Below the pieces are notes generated by a model. The model searched no databases. It worked only from the letters and a program-made list of their open reading frames with translations, and had not been told where the DNA came from. DNA of 64,000 nt from CAVSUZ01 sp963791885. Lineage in GTDB: Bacteria > Pseudomonadota > Alphaproteobacteria > Acetobacterales > Acetobacteraceae. A program made the translations under genes and the position numbers. Below are positions 38,332 to 47,393 of this stretch, piece by piece; positions within the stretch are counted from its first letter, which is position 1; every line of letters starts with the position of its first letter. The stretch spans positions 682,001 to 746,000 of the forward strand of contig CAWBUL010000006.1 in assembly GCA_963791885.1 (NCBI GenBank), written 5' to 3'.

Positions 38332-39836
38332 GCTCCTTGCTGGTTCGCTGGGCGTGGCATGCGGAGAAACAGCGCAAGCGGACTCACAATCAACATCGCG
38401 ATCATCATGACCTTGAATTGGTCGATCACCCCTATCAAAGCAGCCTGACCGGTGATCATATCGTTGAGCGTCGCGAGCCCTGGTTTAGCAATCGAACCCG
38501 CGACATGCGCAGCGGCGCGGAAGGGTGAGAGGTCCTTTGCGAGCGCAAGATGCATGGCCTGGGTATTGTCGTAGAAGAATGTCAGGACCACTGCGATGCC
38601 AATCGTGCTGCCATAGAGGCGCGACAGATTGAAGAGCACAGTGCCTTCCGGACGGAATATCGGATCGAGTGTGCTGAACGCTGCCTTGGTAAGCGTCGGA
38701 AGCAAAATTCCCAGGCCGGCGCCTTGGAACACGCCGGCCACGGCAACGAACTGCCAGTCCATTTCGGGTGAATAGCCGAGCATTCGCCAGTTGCCATAAA
38801 TGACGAGAGCTATTCCGCCGGCGAGGAGCAGCCGGCCGTCGATGCGCGCCTCAACTCGTCCCGTCAGGATCACCGCTCCCACCAATGCGATGCTGCGCGG
38901 GATCGCCATATAGCCGGTGGTGTCAGCCGGGTAGTTGAGCAGCTCGTCCAGCATCGGCGATGTCAGCGCAATCGTCGGCAGCAGGACGAAGCCGAACGCG
39001 AAGTACATGATGGCCGAAAAGACGAAATTGCGGTCCTTGAACAACGCCTTATCAAGGAAATGTACCTTGGCGGTCAGAATGTGCACGAGATAAAGGTAGA
39101 AGCCCAGCACCGAGATAGCCGCCTCTGCCCAAATCTCTGCCGAGTTGAACCACTCCATACGCTCGCCGCGGTCGAGCATCATCTGCAGTCCCACCATGCC
39201 AAGCGAGAATGTCGTCAGGCCGAAGAAATCGAAAGGTGGAGTCTGCTCGGTCCGCTTCTCGGGGAGCGAGAGCGTCATGGCCAGGAAAATGAATCCTGCC
39301 ACAGGCAGGCCGATATAGAACATCGAGCGCCAGCCATGATATTCGCTGAGCCAGCCCCCGATGGTAGGACCGCTGAGCAGGCCAAGTAACAGGGTGACGC
39401 CGGTCACCTGGCTTATGCGGGCGTGCTGTGAGGGCGGCAGTATATCGAGCAGGATCGCTATGGACAGCGGAGCGAGGGTGCCACTCGCGCCACCTTGGAT
39501 GACACGGGCGGCGATGAATTGCAGCGGGGTTGTCGTACGCGTTGCGAGTAGCAGGCCGAGTGCAAAGATAGCGATGGAGATCTGATAAACGGCCTTTCGA
39601 CCGTAGCGACCCGCAAGCCAGCGCGCCATCGTCATGGTGACGACGCTCGCTGTGAGATACGAAGTGAATATCCAACCGACCTCGTCGTCGGCCATCGACA
39701 GCGTACCCTGGATGTAGAGCAAGGCCGCATTAGGCAGCGAGATGGTGGCCGCCTGCATGTAAGTCGCCATCAGCGCGGCAATAATGATTGCGTGATGGCC
39801 GTCGGCTGCGGTACTCGGCGCGACTGTGGCACTCAT
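38328..39836 (-). CDS. emrB: EmrB/QacA-type DHA2 multidrug efflux transporter
   Basis: 502 residues from ATG 39836, which overlaps the emrA stop. Fourteen hydrophobic helices. DHA2 motifs visible: MATYMQAATISLPNAAL in helix 1, WLAGRYGRKAVYQISIAIFA (motif A) and GLLSGPTIGGWLSEYHGWRS (motif C). With the membrane-fusion protein upstream it would pump hydrophobic drugs or phenolics from the cytoplasm across both membranes. No TolC gene nearby. Confidence 0.9.
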   Translation of the reverse strand: MSATVAPSTAADGHHAIIIAALMATYMQAATISLPNAALLYIQGTLSMADDEVGWIFTSYLTASVVTMTMARWLAGRYGRKAVYQISIAIFALGLLLATRTTTPLQFIAARVIQGGASGTLAPLSIAILLDILPPSQHARISQVTGVTLLLGLLSGPTIGGWLSEYHGWRSMFYIGLPVAGFIFLAMTLSLPEKRTEQTPPFDFFGLTTFSLGMVGLQMMLDRGERMEWFNSAEIWAEAAISVLGFYLYLVHILTAKVHFLDKALFKDRNFVFSAIMYFAFGFVLLPTIALTSPMLDELLNYPADTTGYMAIPRSIALVGAVILTGRVEARIDGRLLLAGGIALVIYGNWRMLGYSPEMDWQFVAVAGVFQGAGLGILLPTLTKAAFSTLDPIFRPEGTVLFNLSRLYGSTIGIAVVLTFFYDNTQAMHLALAKDLSPFRAAAHVAGSIAKPGLATLNDMITGQAALIGVIDQFKVMMIAMLIVSPLALFLRMPRPANQQGA

Positions 39837-41009
39837 TTGGTGGCCGGCATCGCGCACACGGGCTCGAGCGGATGGCGCCAGGTGCGGCGACAGCCGGTAT
39901 CGACCCGAACGGTGACACTGATGCCTGAGAAGAGCGGCCGGTTCGGGTCGATTTTGTCAAGTTCGAAACGTACCGGCAGACGTTGGATGACCTTGACCCA
40001 ATTGCCGGTAGCGTTCTCCGGCGGAAGAACCGCGAAGTCCGATCCAGTGCCCGGACTTCATGCTGACGATGTGTGCATTGAAGGTTCGATCCGGATAAGC
40101 GTCGACGCCGATCGCCGCCTCTTGACCCGGGCGCATATGGGTCAGGCCGGTTTCGCGGAAATTCGCCTCGATCCAAATGTCTCGGCTCGACAACAGCGAG
40201 AACACAGCTGCTCCTGGGTTGACGAAGTCGCCGACTTGCAGATCATCGACCCTTGCCACGATGCCATCGTCGGGCGCCACCACTGTCGCGTAGGACAGAT
40301 CGAGTTGGGCCTGGTCAAGTTGGGCCCGCGCTGCGCGAACCGACGGATGGCGATCGGTCCCGATATTTGGATCGCCGTCCAACGCGGCCACCGTGTTGGC
40401 GACCTGTTGTGCGTCCGACGCAACCTGCTGACGTGCGACCCTAAGGTTCGTCGCGGTTCTGTCAAAGACCTCGCGCGGCGTCCAATCATCGGTAACCAGT
40501 GCTTTCTGTCTCGCATATTCACGCTCGTCAAAGTCCACAGTATCGCTCGCCGATTGGAGTTGGGCCAATTGCTGGCGATAGGTGGCCTTCAGCTCGTTAA
40601 CCTGAAGACGCGAGCTGTCGAGCCGCGCTTCGGCCTGCTCGACCGCAATCCGGTATGGTTGCGGGTCGATTTGGAATAGCAGCTGACCCTGCTTGACGCG
40701 CTGATTGTCCTTTACCGCGATCTCGACCACTTGGCCGGCAACCCGAGCGTTGACCGATTCCTTTGCCGCGCGGACAAAGGCGTCGTCTGTGGAAACGTAA
40801 GGCTCCTCCGTCAGATAGTATGCTGTGCCGAAGGCAGCCGTTATTACGGGGAAGAGGATCAGTAATGGGCGACGTAGCCGCTCCCGCAGTGCCCGCTTTG
40901 GCGGGATCACGCGACGGTCGGTGGAACGGTCCACTGTTCGGCTCACCCGAGCGTCGATCTCGCCAAGCCGCCCCGTAGGGCTTTCATGGATCGTGGTGCC
41001 GGACGTCAT
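39833..41009 (-). pseudogene. emrA: EmrA-type membrane fusion protein, +1 frameshift near the 3' end
   Basis: HlyD/EmrA family, about 390 residues. An N-terminal anchor helix (PLLILFPVITAAFGTAYYLT) is followed by the EPYVSTDDAFVRA lipoyl motif, a long coiled-coil hairpin (EQAEARLDSSRLQVNELKAT) and the second half lipoyl VVAPDDGIVARVDDLQVGDF. At GGG 40050-40052 one extra base breaks the frame. Removing it restores GTGSDFAVLPPENATGNWVK and RLPVRFELDKIDPNRPLFSG and leads to TGA 39833-39835 overlapping the emrB ATG. The exact emrB overlap supports this reconstruction. Confidence 0.88.
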
Positions 41010-41485
41010 CGAGAAGGCGGCCAGTGTGAAACGGGCTGCATGGCGACGGCTACAGGCGCCCCGCAGACGCCCAAGAACACAAGGTCATCCTCGCTATCGC
41101 CAACTCCGATGCGATTGAGCGGTGAAAGACCGAGTTGACCCAGGATGTAATCCTGGATCGAAGCACGTACCCACCAGAGCGCGTAACTGGCGAAGCGCAC
41201 ACCTCGGTCGGGTTCGAAGCGGCAGAGGGCCCGCATCATGCCAACGTAGCCTTCGCCGATCAGGTCCTCTAATGGCAAGCCATAGCGGCGATAGACCTCA
41301 GCGACCCCGACAACAAGGCGAAGGTGGCTCCCAACGAGCTGGTGTGCAGCGCTAATGTCGTGGTGGTCGCACCAGCGATAACACAGAGCCCGCTCTGCCT
41401 CGGTGCTCAACCTCGGGTAGGAACGCACGCCACGGCAATACCACGACAGGTGTCCCGTAGGGATCAAGGAACCGCTGAATTCCAT
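41006..41485 (-). CDS. Truncated RpoH-like sigma factor (region 2 only)
   Basis: From ATG 41485 (MEFSGSLIPTGHLSWYCRGV) behind AGGGGGATCTCAGGC, 159 residues. Sigma region 1.2-2 is clear: RALCYRWCDHHDISAAHQLV, SHLRLVVGVAEVYRRYGLPL, EDLIGEGYVGMMRALCRFEP and FASYALWWVRASIQDYILGQ, matching the -10-binding part of sigma-32. Regions 3 and 4 (-35 recognition) are missing: after LGQLGLS the tail is unrelated and the gene ends overlapping emrA. It may be a decayed rpoH paralogue or a region-2-only regulator. The first cannot be excluded. Confidence 0.75.
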   Translation of the reverse strand: MEFSGSLIPTGHLSWYCRGVRSYPRLSTEAERALCYRWCDHHDISAAHQLVGSHLRLVVGVAEVYRRYGLPLEDLIGEGYVGMMRALCRFEPDRGVRFASYALWWVRASIQDYILGQLGLSPLNRIGVGDSEDDLVFLGVCGAPVAVAMQPVSHWPPSR

Positions 41486-41814
41486 GCCTGAGATCCCCCT
41501 TTTCTCTGTGTACCGGCGCAGCACTTACGCAACGATGCGGCGTGCACCCCGACAGTGCAAAACTTGCAATTAGGCCAAGCGCACGTCTATTGGACGAAGG
41601 TGTTGGCCCACGGCCTCCGAGATCGATGCCACAGGCCTCGCCCAACGACCGACACCAAAGTATTATAGACGTCCTCTTATCAAGCGGCGCATTGGCTTCG
41701 GGCGAGGTGCCGCGGGACCCAGAGGGGAGGAGGACCCTAAAAATCTGCGCGGTGGATGCCGAGTCCCAGCTCGGCGAGGCACGCGATATGTGTTGAACCT
41801 GAGGGAGGGTTTTT

Positions 41815-43686
41815 ATGACTGCGACAACCGCTACCGCGCCATCCGCAGCAGCTATCGAGGCCGTAAAACAAAAAGCACGGCGATTGAGCATTCTTTCGAT
41901 GATGTCGACGACCGCGGCTGGTTCGGGACATCCGACATCCTGCATGTCCGCAGCAGAGCTGGTGGCCGGAGCGTTTTTCTACGCGATGAAGTTTGATCCG
42001 AAAGACCCTAACTCGCCCGATAGCGATCGTTTCGTTCTCTCCAAAGGCCACGCCGCGCCGATCCTCTACGCCGCGTTCGCCGAGGCAGGCGTTTTCCCGG
42101 AGTCGCGCCTGATGACGTTGCGCGAATTTTCAAGCGAGCTGGAAGGTCATCCGACACCGCGTATTCCCGGTGTCGACGCCGCGACTGGGTCGCTTGGCCA
42201 GGGATTATCTGTCGGTTCGGGTCTCGCGATCGGCGCGCGTATGGATAAGAGTCCAACGCGTGTTTACGTGCTGATGGGCGACGGCGAAATGGCTGAGGGC
42301 CAGGTGTGGGAGGCGGCAGCGTTCGCCGCACACTACAAACTCGATAATCTCACGGTTCTGGCGGACATCAATGCGTTGGGCCAAAGCGAACCGACAATGT
42401 ATCAGCACGACATGGAAGTTTACCGCAAGAAATTCGACTCGGAGGGCTGGGCGACAGAAATCATCGATGGCCACGATGTCGCCGCCGTGCTCGCCGCGCT
42501 CGATCACGCCAAGGCGACGAATGGCCAACCGCAGGCAATCCTCGCGCGCACGATTAAAGGTCATGGAGTAAGCTTCATCGCCGGCAAGGAGCATTGGCAT
42601 GGCAGGGCGATTCCGAAGGATCAGCTCGCTGCCGCGATCAAGGAAATCGGACCGGCAATCGACCTGCCCCCTGACCCCGGCAAGTCCTATGCCGGGACGT
42701 CATTGCCTAAACCTCCGAATTTCCCTGCTCCTGCGCCGCCGGACTACGATCCTTCAAAGCCGGTCGCGACGCGCGAGGCCTACGGATTTGCCCTCAAGCG
42801 ACTGGGTGCGGTCAATCCGCACATCGTGGCTATTTCGGGCGACGTGAAGAACTCGACTTTCTCGGAAATATTTGGCGACGCCTTCCCGGATCATTTCTAT
42901 CAGGGCTACATCGCCGAGCAGAATCTTGTGAGCGTGGGCGTAGGACTTGCCGCGCGCGGCAAGGTGCCTTTCCTTGATACCTTTGCGTGCTTCCTGGCCC
43001 GCGCCTATGACCAGGTCCGCATGGCAGCCATCAGCCGGAGCAACATCAACCTGTGCGGATCGCATTGCGGCGTTTCGATCGGCGAGGACGGTCCATCGCA
43101 GATGGCGCTGGAGGATATCGCGATATTTCGCGCCGTTCATTCCTCGACCGTTCTTTACCCAAGCGATGCCATCTCCGCGGAGAGGCTTACGGAAACCATG
43201 GCGGGGCGTGCAGGCATCAACTATCTGCGAACATCCCGGCCGAAATTTCCCATCCTCTACTCGAAGGACGAGAAGTTCCCGATCCCTGGATTCAAGGTGC
43301 TCCGACAGAGCCCGCAAGATAAAGTGACGGTGATCGGCGCGGGAGTCACCTTACACGAGGCGCTAAAGGCCGCTGATCAGTTGAAAGCAGAAGGCACAGC
43401 CGTGCGGGTGATCGACCTTTATTGCGTCAAACCCATCGACGGAAAAGAGCTCGCCAAGGAGATTGCCGCCACAGGCGGTCGGCTCATCACCGTGGAAGAT
43501 CACTGGGCGGAAGGGGGAATAGGCGAGGCGGTCCTGTCCGCCCTCGCGCAGGCGGGCGTCGCCCCTGCCAAGTCGCAGCTCATCGCGGTGCGGGAGATGC
43601 CGCACTCCGGCAAGCCGGATGAGCTCATTGACGCCTTCGGCATTTCGGCAAGCCATATTGTGGAGGCGGTGCGCGCAATTTCATAA
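41815..43686 (+). CDS. tkt: Transketolase (short, animal-type class)
   Basis: 623 residues from ATG 41815 behind GAGGGAGGG. Thiamine diphosphate site GDGEMAEGQVWEAAAFAAHY with LADINALGQSEP. Substrate His motifs are GSGHPTSCMSAAEL and KGHAAPILYAAF. The pyrimidine-domain Glu lies in YIAEQNLVSVGVGLAARGK, and the transketolase loop is GSHCGVSIGEDGPSQMALED. Transfers two-carbon ketol units in the pentose phosphate or Calvin pathway. The length resembles the 620-residue animal-like class rather than the 660-residue bacterial one. Stands alone, 86 bases before cioA. Intact. Confidence 0.93.
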   Translation: MTATTATAPSAAAIEAVKQKARRLSILSMMSTTAAGSGHPTSCMSAAELVAGAFFYAMKFDPKDPNSPDSDRFVLSKGHAAPILYAAFAEAGVFPESRLMTLREFSSELEGHPTPRIPGVDAATGSLGQGLSVGSGLAIGARMDKSPTRVYVLMGDGEMAEGQVWEAAAFAAHYKLDNLTVLADINALGQSEPTMYQHDMEVYRKKFDSEGWATEIIDGHDVAAVLAALDHAKATNGQPQAILARTIKGHGVSFIAGKEHWHGRAIPKDQLAAAIKEIGPAIDLPPDPGKSYAGTSLPKPPNFPAPAPPDYDPSKPVATREAYGFALKRLGAVNPHIVAISGDVKNSTFSEIFGDAFPDHFYQGYIAEQNLVSVGVGLAARGKVPFLDTFACFLARAYDQVRMAAISRSNINLCGSHCGVSIGEDGPSQMALEDIAIFRAVHSSTVLYPSDAISAERLTETMAGRAGINYLRTSRPKFPILYSKDEKFPIPGFKVLRQSPQDKVTVIGAGVTLHEALKAADQLKAEGTAVRVIDLYCVKPIDGKELAKEIAATGGRLITVEDHWAEGGIGEAVLSALAQAGVAPAKSQLIAVREMPHSGKPDELIDAFGISASHIVEAVRAIS

Positions 43687-43771
43687 CAAGCGTTCGCGGA
43701 GCGCCTGCGTTGAGGGCTAATGCTCGGTTATATTTTATAGGTTGCGACCGGATCATACCAAGGGAGTGGCG

Positions 43772-45199
43772 ATGGACCTCGATCCCCTTCTGCTTTCACG
43801 CCTGCAATGGGCGTGGGTCATCGCCTGGCACATCCTGCTGCCGGCCTTTACCGTGGGTCTTGCGGCCTACGTTGCAGTCCTCGAAGGCCTGCACCTGATC
43901 ACCGGCCGGGAGGCTTACGCTCGGCTTTCCGCGTTCTGGACCAAGATTTTTGCGGTTTCGTTTGCGATGGGAGTTGTCACCGGCATCATGATGCCATTCC
44001 AGTTCGGCACGAACTGGAGCCGGTTCACCGACGCTACCGCCAACATGATCTCGCCGATGATGGCGTATGAAGGTTTTCTCGCCTTCGCACTCGAAGCCTC
44101 GTTTTTAGGCATCCTATTGTTTGGCCGGCCCCTGGTGCCGCGCTGGGCGCATTTTTTTGCCGCAGTGATGGTCTCTTTGGGCACACTGTTTTCGTCGTTC
44201 TGGATCCTTGCAACCAACAGCTGGATGCAGACGCCGGGCGGTTACACGATCATCAATGGGCGTTTTTTCCCAACCGATTGGCTCGCGATCGTCTTTAGCT
44301 CGTCCTTTCCCTACCGGCTCTTGCACAACGACACCGCATTTTTTGTCACGACCGCATTTGTCGTGCTCGGCGTCGCCGCATTCCTGGTTCGCCGCGGCGA
44401 CAGGTGCCAGGAAGAGGCGCGGCTGATGATGCGCATGGCACTCAACCTGTTGATCATCATCGTGCCGCTGCAAATCGTCCTCGGCGACCTGCACGGCCAC
44501 AACACACTCGCCCACCAGCCCGCCAAGCTCGCCGCGATCGAAGGGCTGTGGCAAAGCGCCGGGCCGATGCCCGAGGTCTTGTTTGCGATCCCGGACCAGG
44601 GCGCGCATAAAAACCACGACGAGATCGAAATTCCGCATCTCGGCAGCCTGATCCTGACCCATAGCTGGAACGGCCGGGTTCGCGGGCTCGAGGAGTGGCC
44701 GCCCGATCAATGGCCGCCGGTATGGCTAGTGTTTTTTTCGTTTCGTATTATGGTCGGCATAGCCATGCTGATGCTGGCGGTCGTGGTGGTCGGCTGGGTA
44801 TTGCGATTGCGCGGGAATTTGTACGATAGCGTCTGGTTTTTGCGTCTCTGCCAATGGTTTGCACCGGCCGGTTTTGTGGCGGTTCTGATGGGTTGGACGA
44901 CCACCGAGGTCGGGCGCCAGCCCTGGACGGTTTATAGGGTGCTCCGCACCGCGGATTCGGTCACACCTTCGCTGACCGGCCGTGACGTGCTCGCTTCGCT
45001 GCTGATGTATGTTGCGGTTTATTTGATCTTGTACCCGGCTGGGGTTGCTTACATGGCGGCGCTTGTCCGACGCGGATTGCAGCCTGGGGAGGAGGATATC
45101 GGCGAGGTCGGGGCCGGGCACCCGCGGACGCCGATCGCCGAGATCGCCAGCCGCCCGGGTGGCGGAGTGTCGCAGCAAATCGGAGGACCCGCCGCATGA
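43772..45199 (+). CDS. cioA: Cyanide-insensitive quinol oxidase subunit I (CioA/CydA family)
   Basis: 475 residues from ATG 43772 behind GGGAGTGGCG. Bd-type oxidase subunit with about nine helices. His20 (VIAWHIL) is the heme b595 ligand position, and FSMGVVTG-like helix FAMGVVTGIMMPFQFGTNW and QIVLGDLHGHNT follow. GWTTTEVGRQPW is the quinol/heme signature. The Q-loop is short, the mark of CIO-type rather than E. coli bd-I oxidases. It reduces oxygen to water with high affinity or cyanide/NO resistance. ATGA overlap with cioB. Confidence 0.93.
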   Translation: MDLDPLLLSRLQWAWVIAWHILLPAFTVGLAAYVAVLEGLHLITGREAYARLSAFWTKIFAVSFAMGVVTGIMMPFQFGTNWSRFTDATANMISPMMAYEGFLAFALEASFLGILLFGRPLVPRWAHFFAAVMVSLGTLFSSFWILATNSWMQTPGGYTIINGRFFPTDWLAIVFSSSFPYRLLHNDTAFFVTTAFVVLGVAAFLVRRGDRCQEEARLMMRMALNLLIIIVPLQIVLGDLHGHNTLAHQPAKLAAIEGLWQSAGPMPEVLFAIPDQGAHKNHDEIEIPHLGSLILTHSWNGRVRGLEEWPPDQWPPVWLVFFSFRIMVGIAMLMLAVVVVGWVLRLRGNLYDSVWFLRLCQWFAPAGFVAVLMGWTTTEVGRQPWTVYRVLRTADSVTPSLTGRDVLASLLMYVAVYLILYPAGVAYMAALVRRGLQPGEEDIGEVGAGHPRTPIAEIASRPGGGVSQQIGGPAA

Positions 45200-46209
45200 C
45201 CACCGTGCCGACGCTCGACTTGGTGCCGATATGGACGCTGCTGCTCGCGTTCACCGTCGCCTATTATGTGCTGTTCGACGGCTTCGATCTCGGGGTCGGC
45301 ATGCTCTACAGGTTGGCCCCGCGTGCCGCCTGGCGGCCCATCATCATGCGCTCAATCCTGCCGGTGTGGGACGGCAACGAGACCTGGCTCGTGCTCGGCG
45401 GGTTGGGGCTGTTGGGGGCGTTTCCGCTGGCTTTTACGATCATTATCCCGGCTGTCTATTTTCCGATCATCATCATGCTGTTGGCGCTGGTGTTCCGCGG
45501 CGTCGCCTTCGAATTTCGCTTCAAAAGCCCGTTGGCGCAGCGCTTTTGGAATGCCGGGTTCAGCATCGGCTCGGCGATCGCAACCTTGGCGCAGGGGGTC
45601 GTCCTCGGCACTTTTATCCAGGGTTTTAATGTCAGCGGGCGGCAATTCGCCGGCTCTTCGCTGGACTGGATTTCGCTATTCGCAGCGTTGACTGCGGTAT
45701 CTCTGGTGTTCGGATACGGCCTTCTCGGTGCCGGCTGGCTGATCATGAAAACCGACGGCGAATTGCAGGCCTGGTCCCGCCGGGCGGCGCGCGTGTGTCT
45801 CGTCGGCGTCGTGCTGGCAATCGTAGCTGTCAGCATTTGGACGCCGCTGCTCAACGAACGGGTCGCGGACCGCTGGTTCAGCCTGCCGAACCTGTTCTGG
45901 CTGTTGCCGATCCCGGTGTTGACGGCCCTGGTGGCCATTTCAATTTGGCTGGCGCTCGACCGCGACAACGAATTCTGGCCTTTCCTCGGTGCTGTCTTGC
46001 TGTTCCTGCTGTCGTTCCTCGGCATTGCCATCAGTTTGTGGCCGTTTATCGTTCCCTATCAATACACGCTGTGGCAGGCGGCCGCAGATGAGAGCACACA
46101 GGCGTTTTTGTTGATTGGCACATTGCTGCTAATACCGATCATTCTCGTCTATACTGCTTGGTCCTACTGGGTTTTTCGCGGCAAGGTGCGCGCGGATCTG
46201 GCGGATTGA
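45196..46209 (+). CDS. cioB: Cyanide-insensitive quinol oxidase subunit II (CioB/CydB family)
   Basis: 337 residues, start ATG 45196 overlapping the cioA stop. Family signatures: YYVLFDGFDLGVGMLYRLAP, LPVWDGNETWLVLGGLGLLG, FRGVAFEFRFKSPLAQRFW, and SLWPFIVPYQYTLWQAAADE near the C-terminus. About eight helices. Forms the heterodimer with CioA. No small CydX-like gene was found in the 100 bases that follow. Confidence 0.93.
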   Translation: MTTVPTLDLVPIWTLLLAFTVAYYVLFDGFDLGVGMLYRLAPRAAWRPIIMRSILPVWDGNETWLVLGGLGLLGAFPLAFTIIIPAVYFPIIIMLLALVFRGVAFEFRFKSPLAQRFWNAGFSIGSAIATLAQGVVLGTFIQGFNVSGRQFAGSSLDWISLFAALTAVSLVFGYGLLGAGWLIMKTDGELQAWSRRAARVCLVGVVLAIVAVSIWTPLLNERVADRWFSLPNLFWLLPIPVLTALVAISIWLALDRDNEFWPFLGAVLLFLLSFLGIAISLWPFIVPYQYTLWQAAADESTQAFLLIGTLLLIPIILVYTAWSYWVFRGKVRADLAD

Positions 46210-46316
46210 GAGTATGGAGGCGCCAAAATGGCGCTGCACCCTGTTACCTTCCGTTGCCCGCCCCGGAGTTTTCTGCCGGACGACATCTCATCCAGCGCCG
46301 AGGGGGGAGATCGTTG

Positions 46317-46724
46317 TCAGACGCCGGCCGCCGCCCTCATCTCCCCAGCGAGTTCGTCGTAGCAGACCCTCCACGCGTCTTCGACGATGGGCGTGAAGTC
46401 TTCCCCCAGCGCCTGTTCGAGGGTCCAGAGCAGCGCTTCTCGCATCGCGTCGTAGTCGGCGAGCTTGACTCCGTACTCGACATGACGGACGGCGAGATCA
46501 CGGACCGCAGGCAAAACCTGACCCGACTCAGGCAAATTGTATACGACCATGGTGAGCATGGTCATCAGCTTGGCGCCCTGAATGCGCATGTCGTTCTTGA
46601 ATAGCGGCCGGAAATTCGGGTTGGCTGCGAATAGCCGCTCGTAGAACAGCGCCCCGGCCACCTCTGGCATCACGGCCAGCGTGGCGAAGGTCGTCCGGAC
46701 AAGTTCCTGCTGCGCGGCATTCAC
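46317..46724 (-). CDS. Single-domain globin (Vitreoscilla-hemoglobin type), copy 1
   Basis: 135 residues. Globin-fold markers align with Vitreoscilla hemoglobin: Tyr28 (B10, in ALFYERLF), Phe42 (CD1, FRPLF), Gln49 (E7, RIQGAKL) and proximal His81 (F8, AVRHVEYGV). No reductase domain. Such globins bind oxygen and NO and support bd-type oxidases or NO dioxygenation at low oxygen, fitting the adjacent cioAB and the NO genes elsewhere in the window. It has its own 230-base upstream region with a pair of direct repeats (46906-46942). Confidence 0.92.
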   Translation of the reverse strand: MNAAQQELVRTTFATLAVMPEVAGALFYERLFAANPNFRPLFKNDMRIQGAKLMTMLTMVVYNLPESGQVLPAVRDLAVRHVEYGVKLADYDAMREALLWTLEQALGEDFTPIVEDAWRVCYDELAGEMRAAAGV

Positions 46725-46905
46725 GATGTTTCCACCTCCGCCTGCGAGGCCGCTCAGTCGTCTTTGCGCGACGCCGCCCGCGTCACAGCGGGCGTGCTGC
46801 TGAGCGCGCGCACGGCGTAACGCAACGACGGGAAACCACTTCTCTCCTTGGCGCGCCGTTTTCGATAGGCGTGGTAAACACTAGGATAGAGGCGGCTGCG
46901 CAGTC

Positions 46906-46942
46906 GTCTCATTAAGCGCCAGGCGACGTCTCATTCAGCGCC
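46906..46942 (-). promoter_or_regulatory. Direct-repeat operator upstream of globin copy 1
   Basis: On the minus strand GGCGCTGAATGAGAC (46928-46942) and GGCGCTTAATGAGAC (46906-46920), a 15-bp direct repeat with 22-bp period, two helical turns, as AraC-family dimers recognise. The same format occurs at 48599-48635. Confidence 0.65.
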
Positions 46943-46957
46943 AAGGGAAGATCGTTG

Positions 46958-47365
46958 TCAGACGCCGACCGCCGATTTCATCTCACCGGCCAGTTCGTCG
47001 TAGCAGACCGTCCACGCCTCGCGGACGGCGGGCGTGAAGTTCTTCCCCAACACCTGTTCGAGGGTCCAGAGCAGCGCTTCCCGTAGCGCGTCGTAGTCGG
47101 CAAGCTTGACACCGTACTCGACATGCCGGACGGCAAGATCACGGATCGCAGGCAGAACCTGACCCGGCTCAGGCAAATTGTATACAACCATAGCGAGCAT
47201 GGTCATCAGCTTGACGCCCTGAATGCGCATGTCGTTCTTGAATAGCGGCCGGAAACTCGGGTTGGCTGCGAATAGCCGCTCATAAAAAAGCGCCCCGGCC
47301 ACCTCCGGCATCACCGCTAGCGTGGCGAAGGTCGTCCGGACAAGTTCCTGTTGCGCGGCATTCAC
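46958..47365 (-). CDS. Single-domain globin, copy 2
   Basis: 135 residues, differing from copy 1 at about 17 positions, none of them the heme-pocket residues Tyr28, Phe42, Gln49 or His81. Most changes cluster in the last 35 residues (LGKNFTPAVREAWTVCYDEL). It starts 28 bases after the stop of the AraC regulator on the same strand, so it is probably co-transcribed with it, unlike copy 1. Confidence 0.92.
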   Translation of the reverse strand: MNAAQQELVRTTFATLAVMPEVAGALFYERLFAANPSFRPLFKNDMRIQGVKLMTMLAMVVYNLPEPGQVLPAIRDLAVRHVEYGVKLADYDALREALLWTLEQVLGKNFTPAVREAWTVCYDELAGEMKSAVGV

Positions 47366-47393
47366 GATGTTTCCACCTTACCCTTGGGGCCGC

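Noticed and set aside
41581..41610. GACGAAGGTGTTGGCCCACGG resembling half of the 32044 palindrome
   Set aside because: Only one arm matches and the other half does not pair, so it is not reported as an operator for transketolase.
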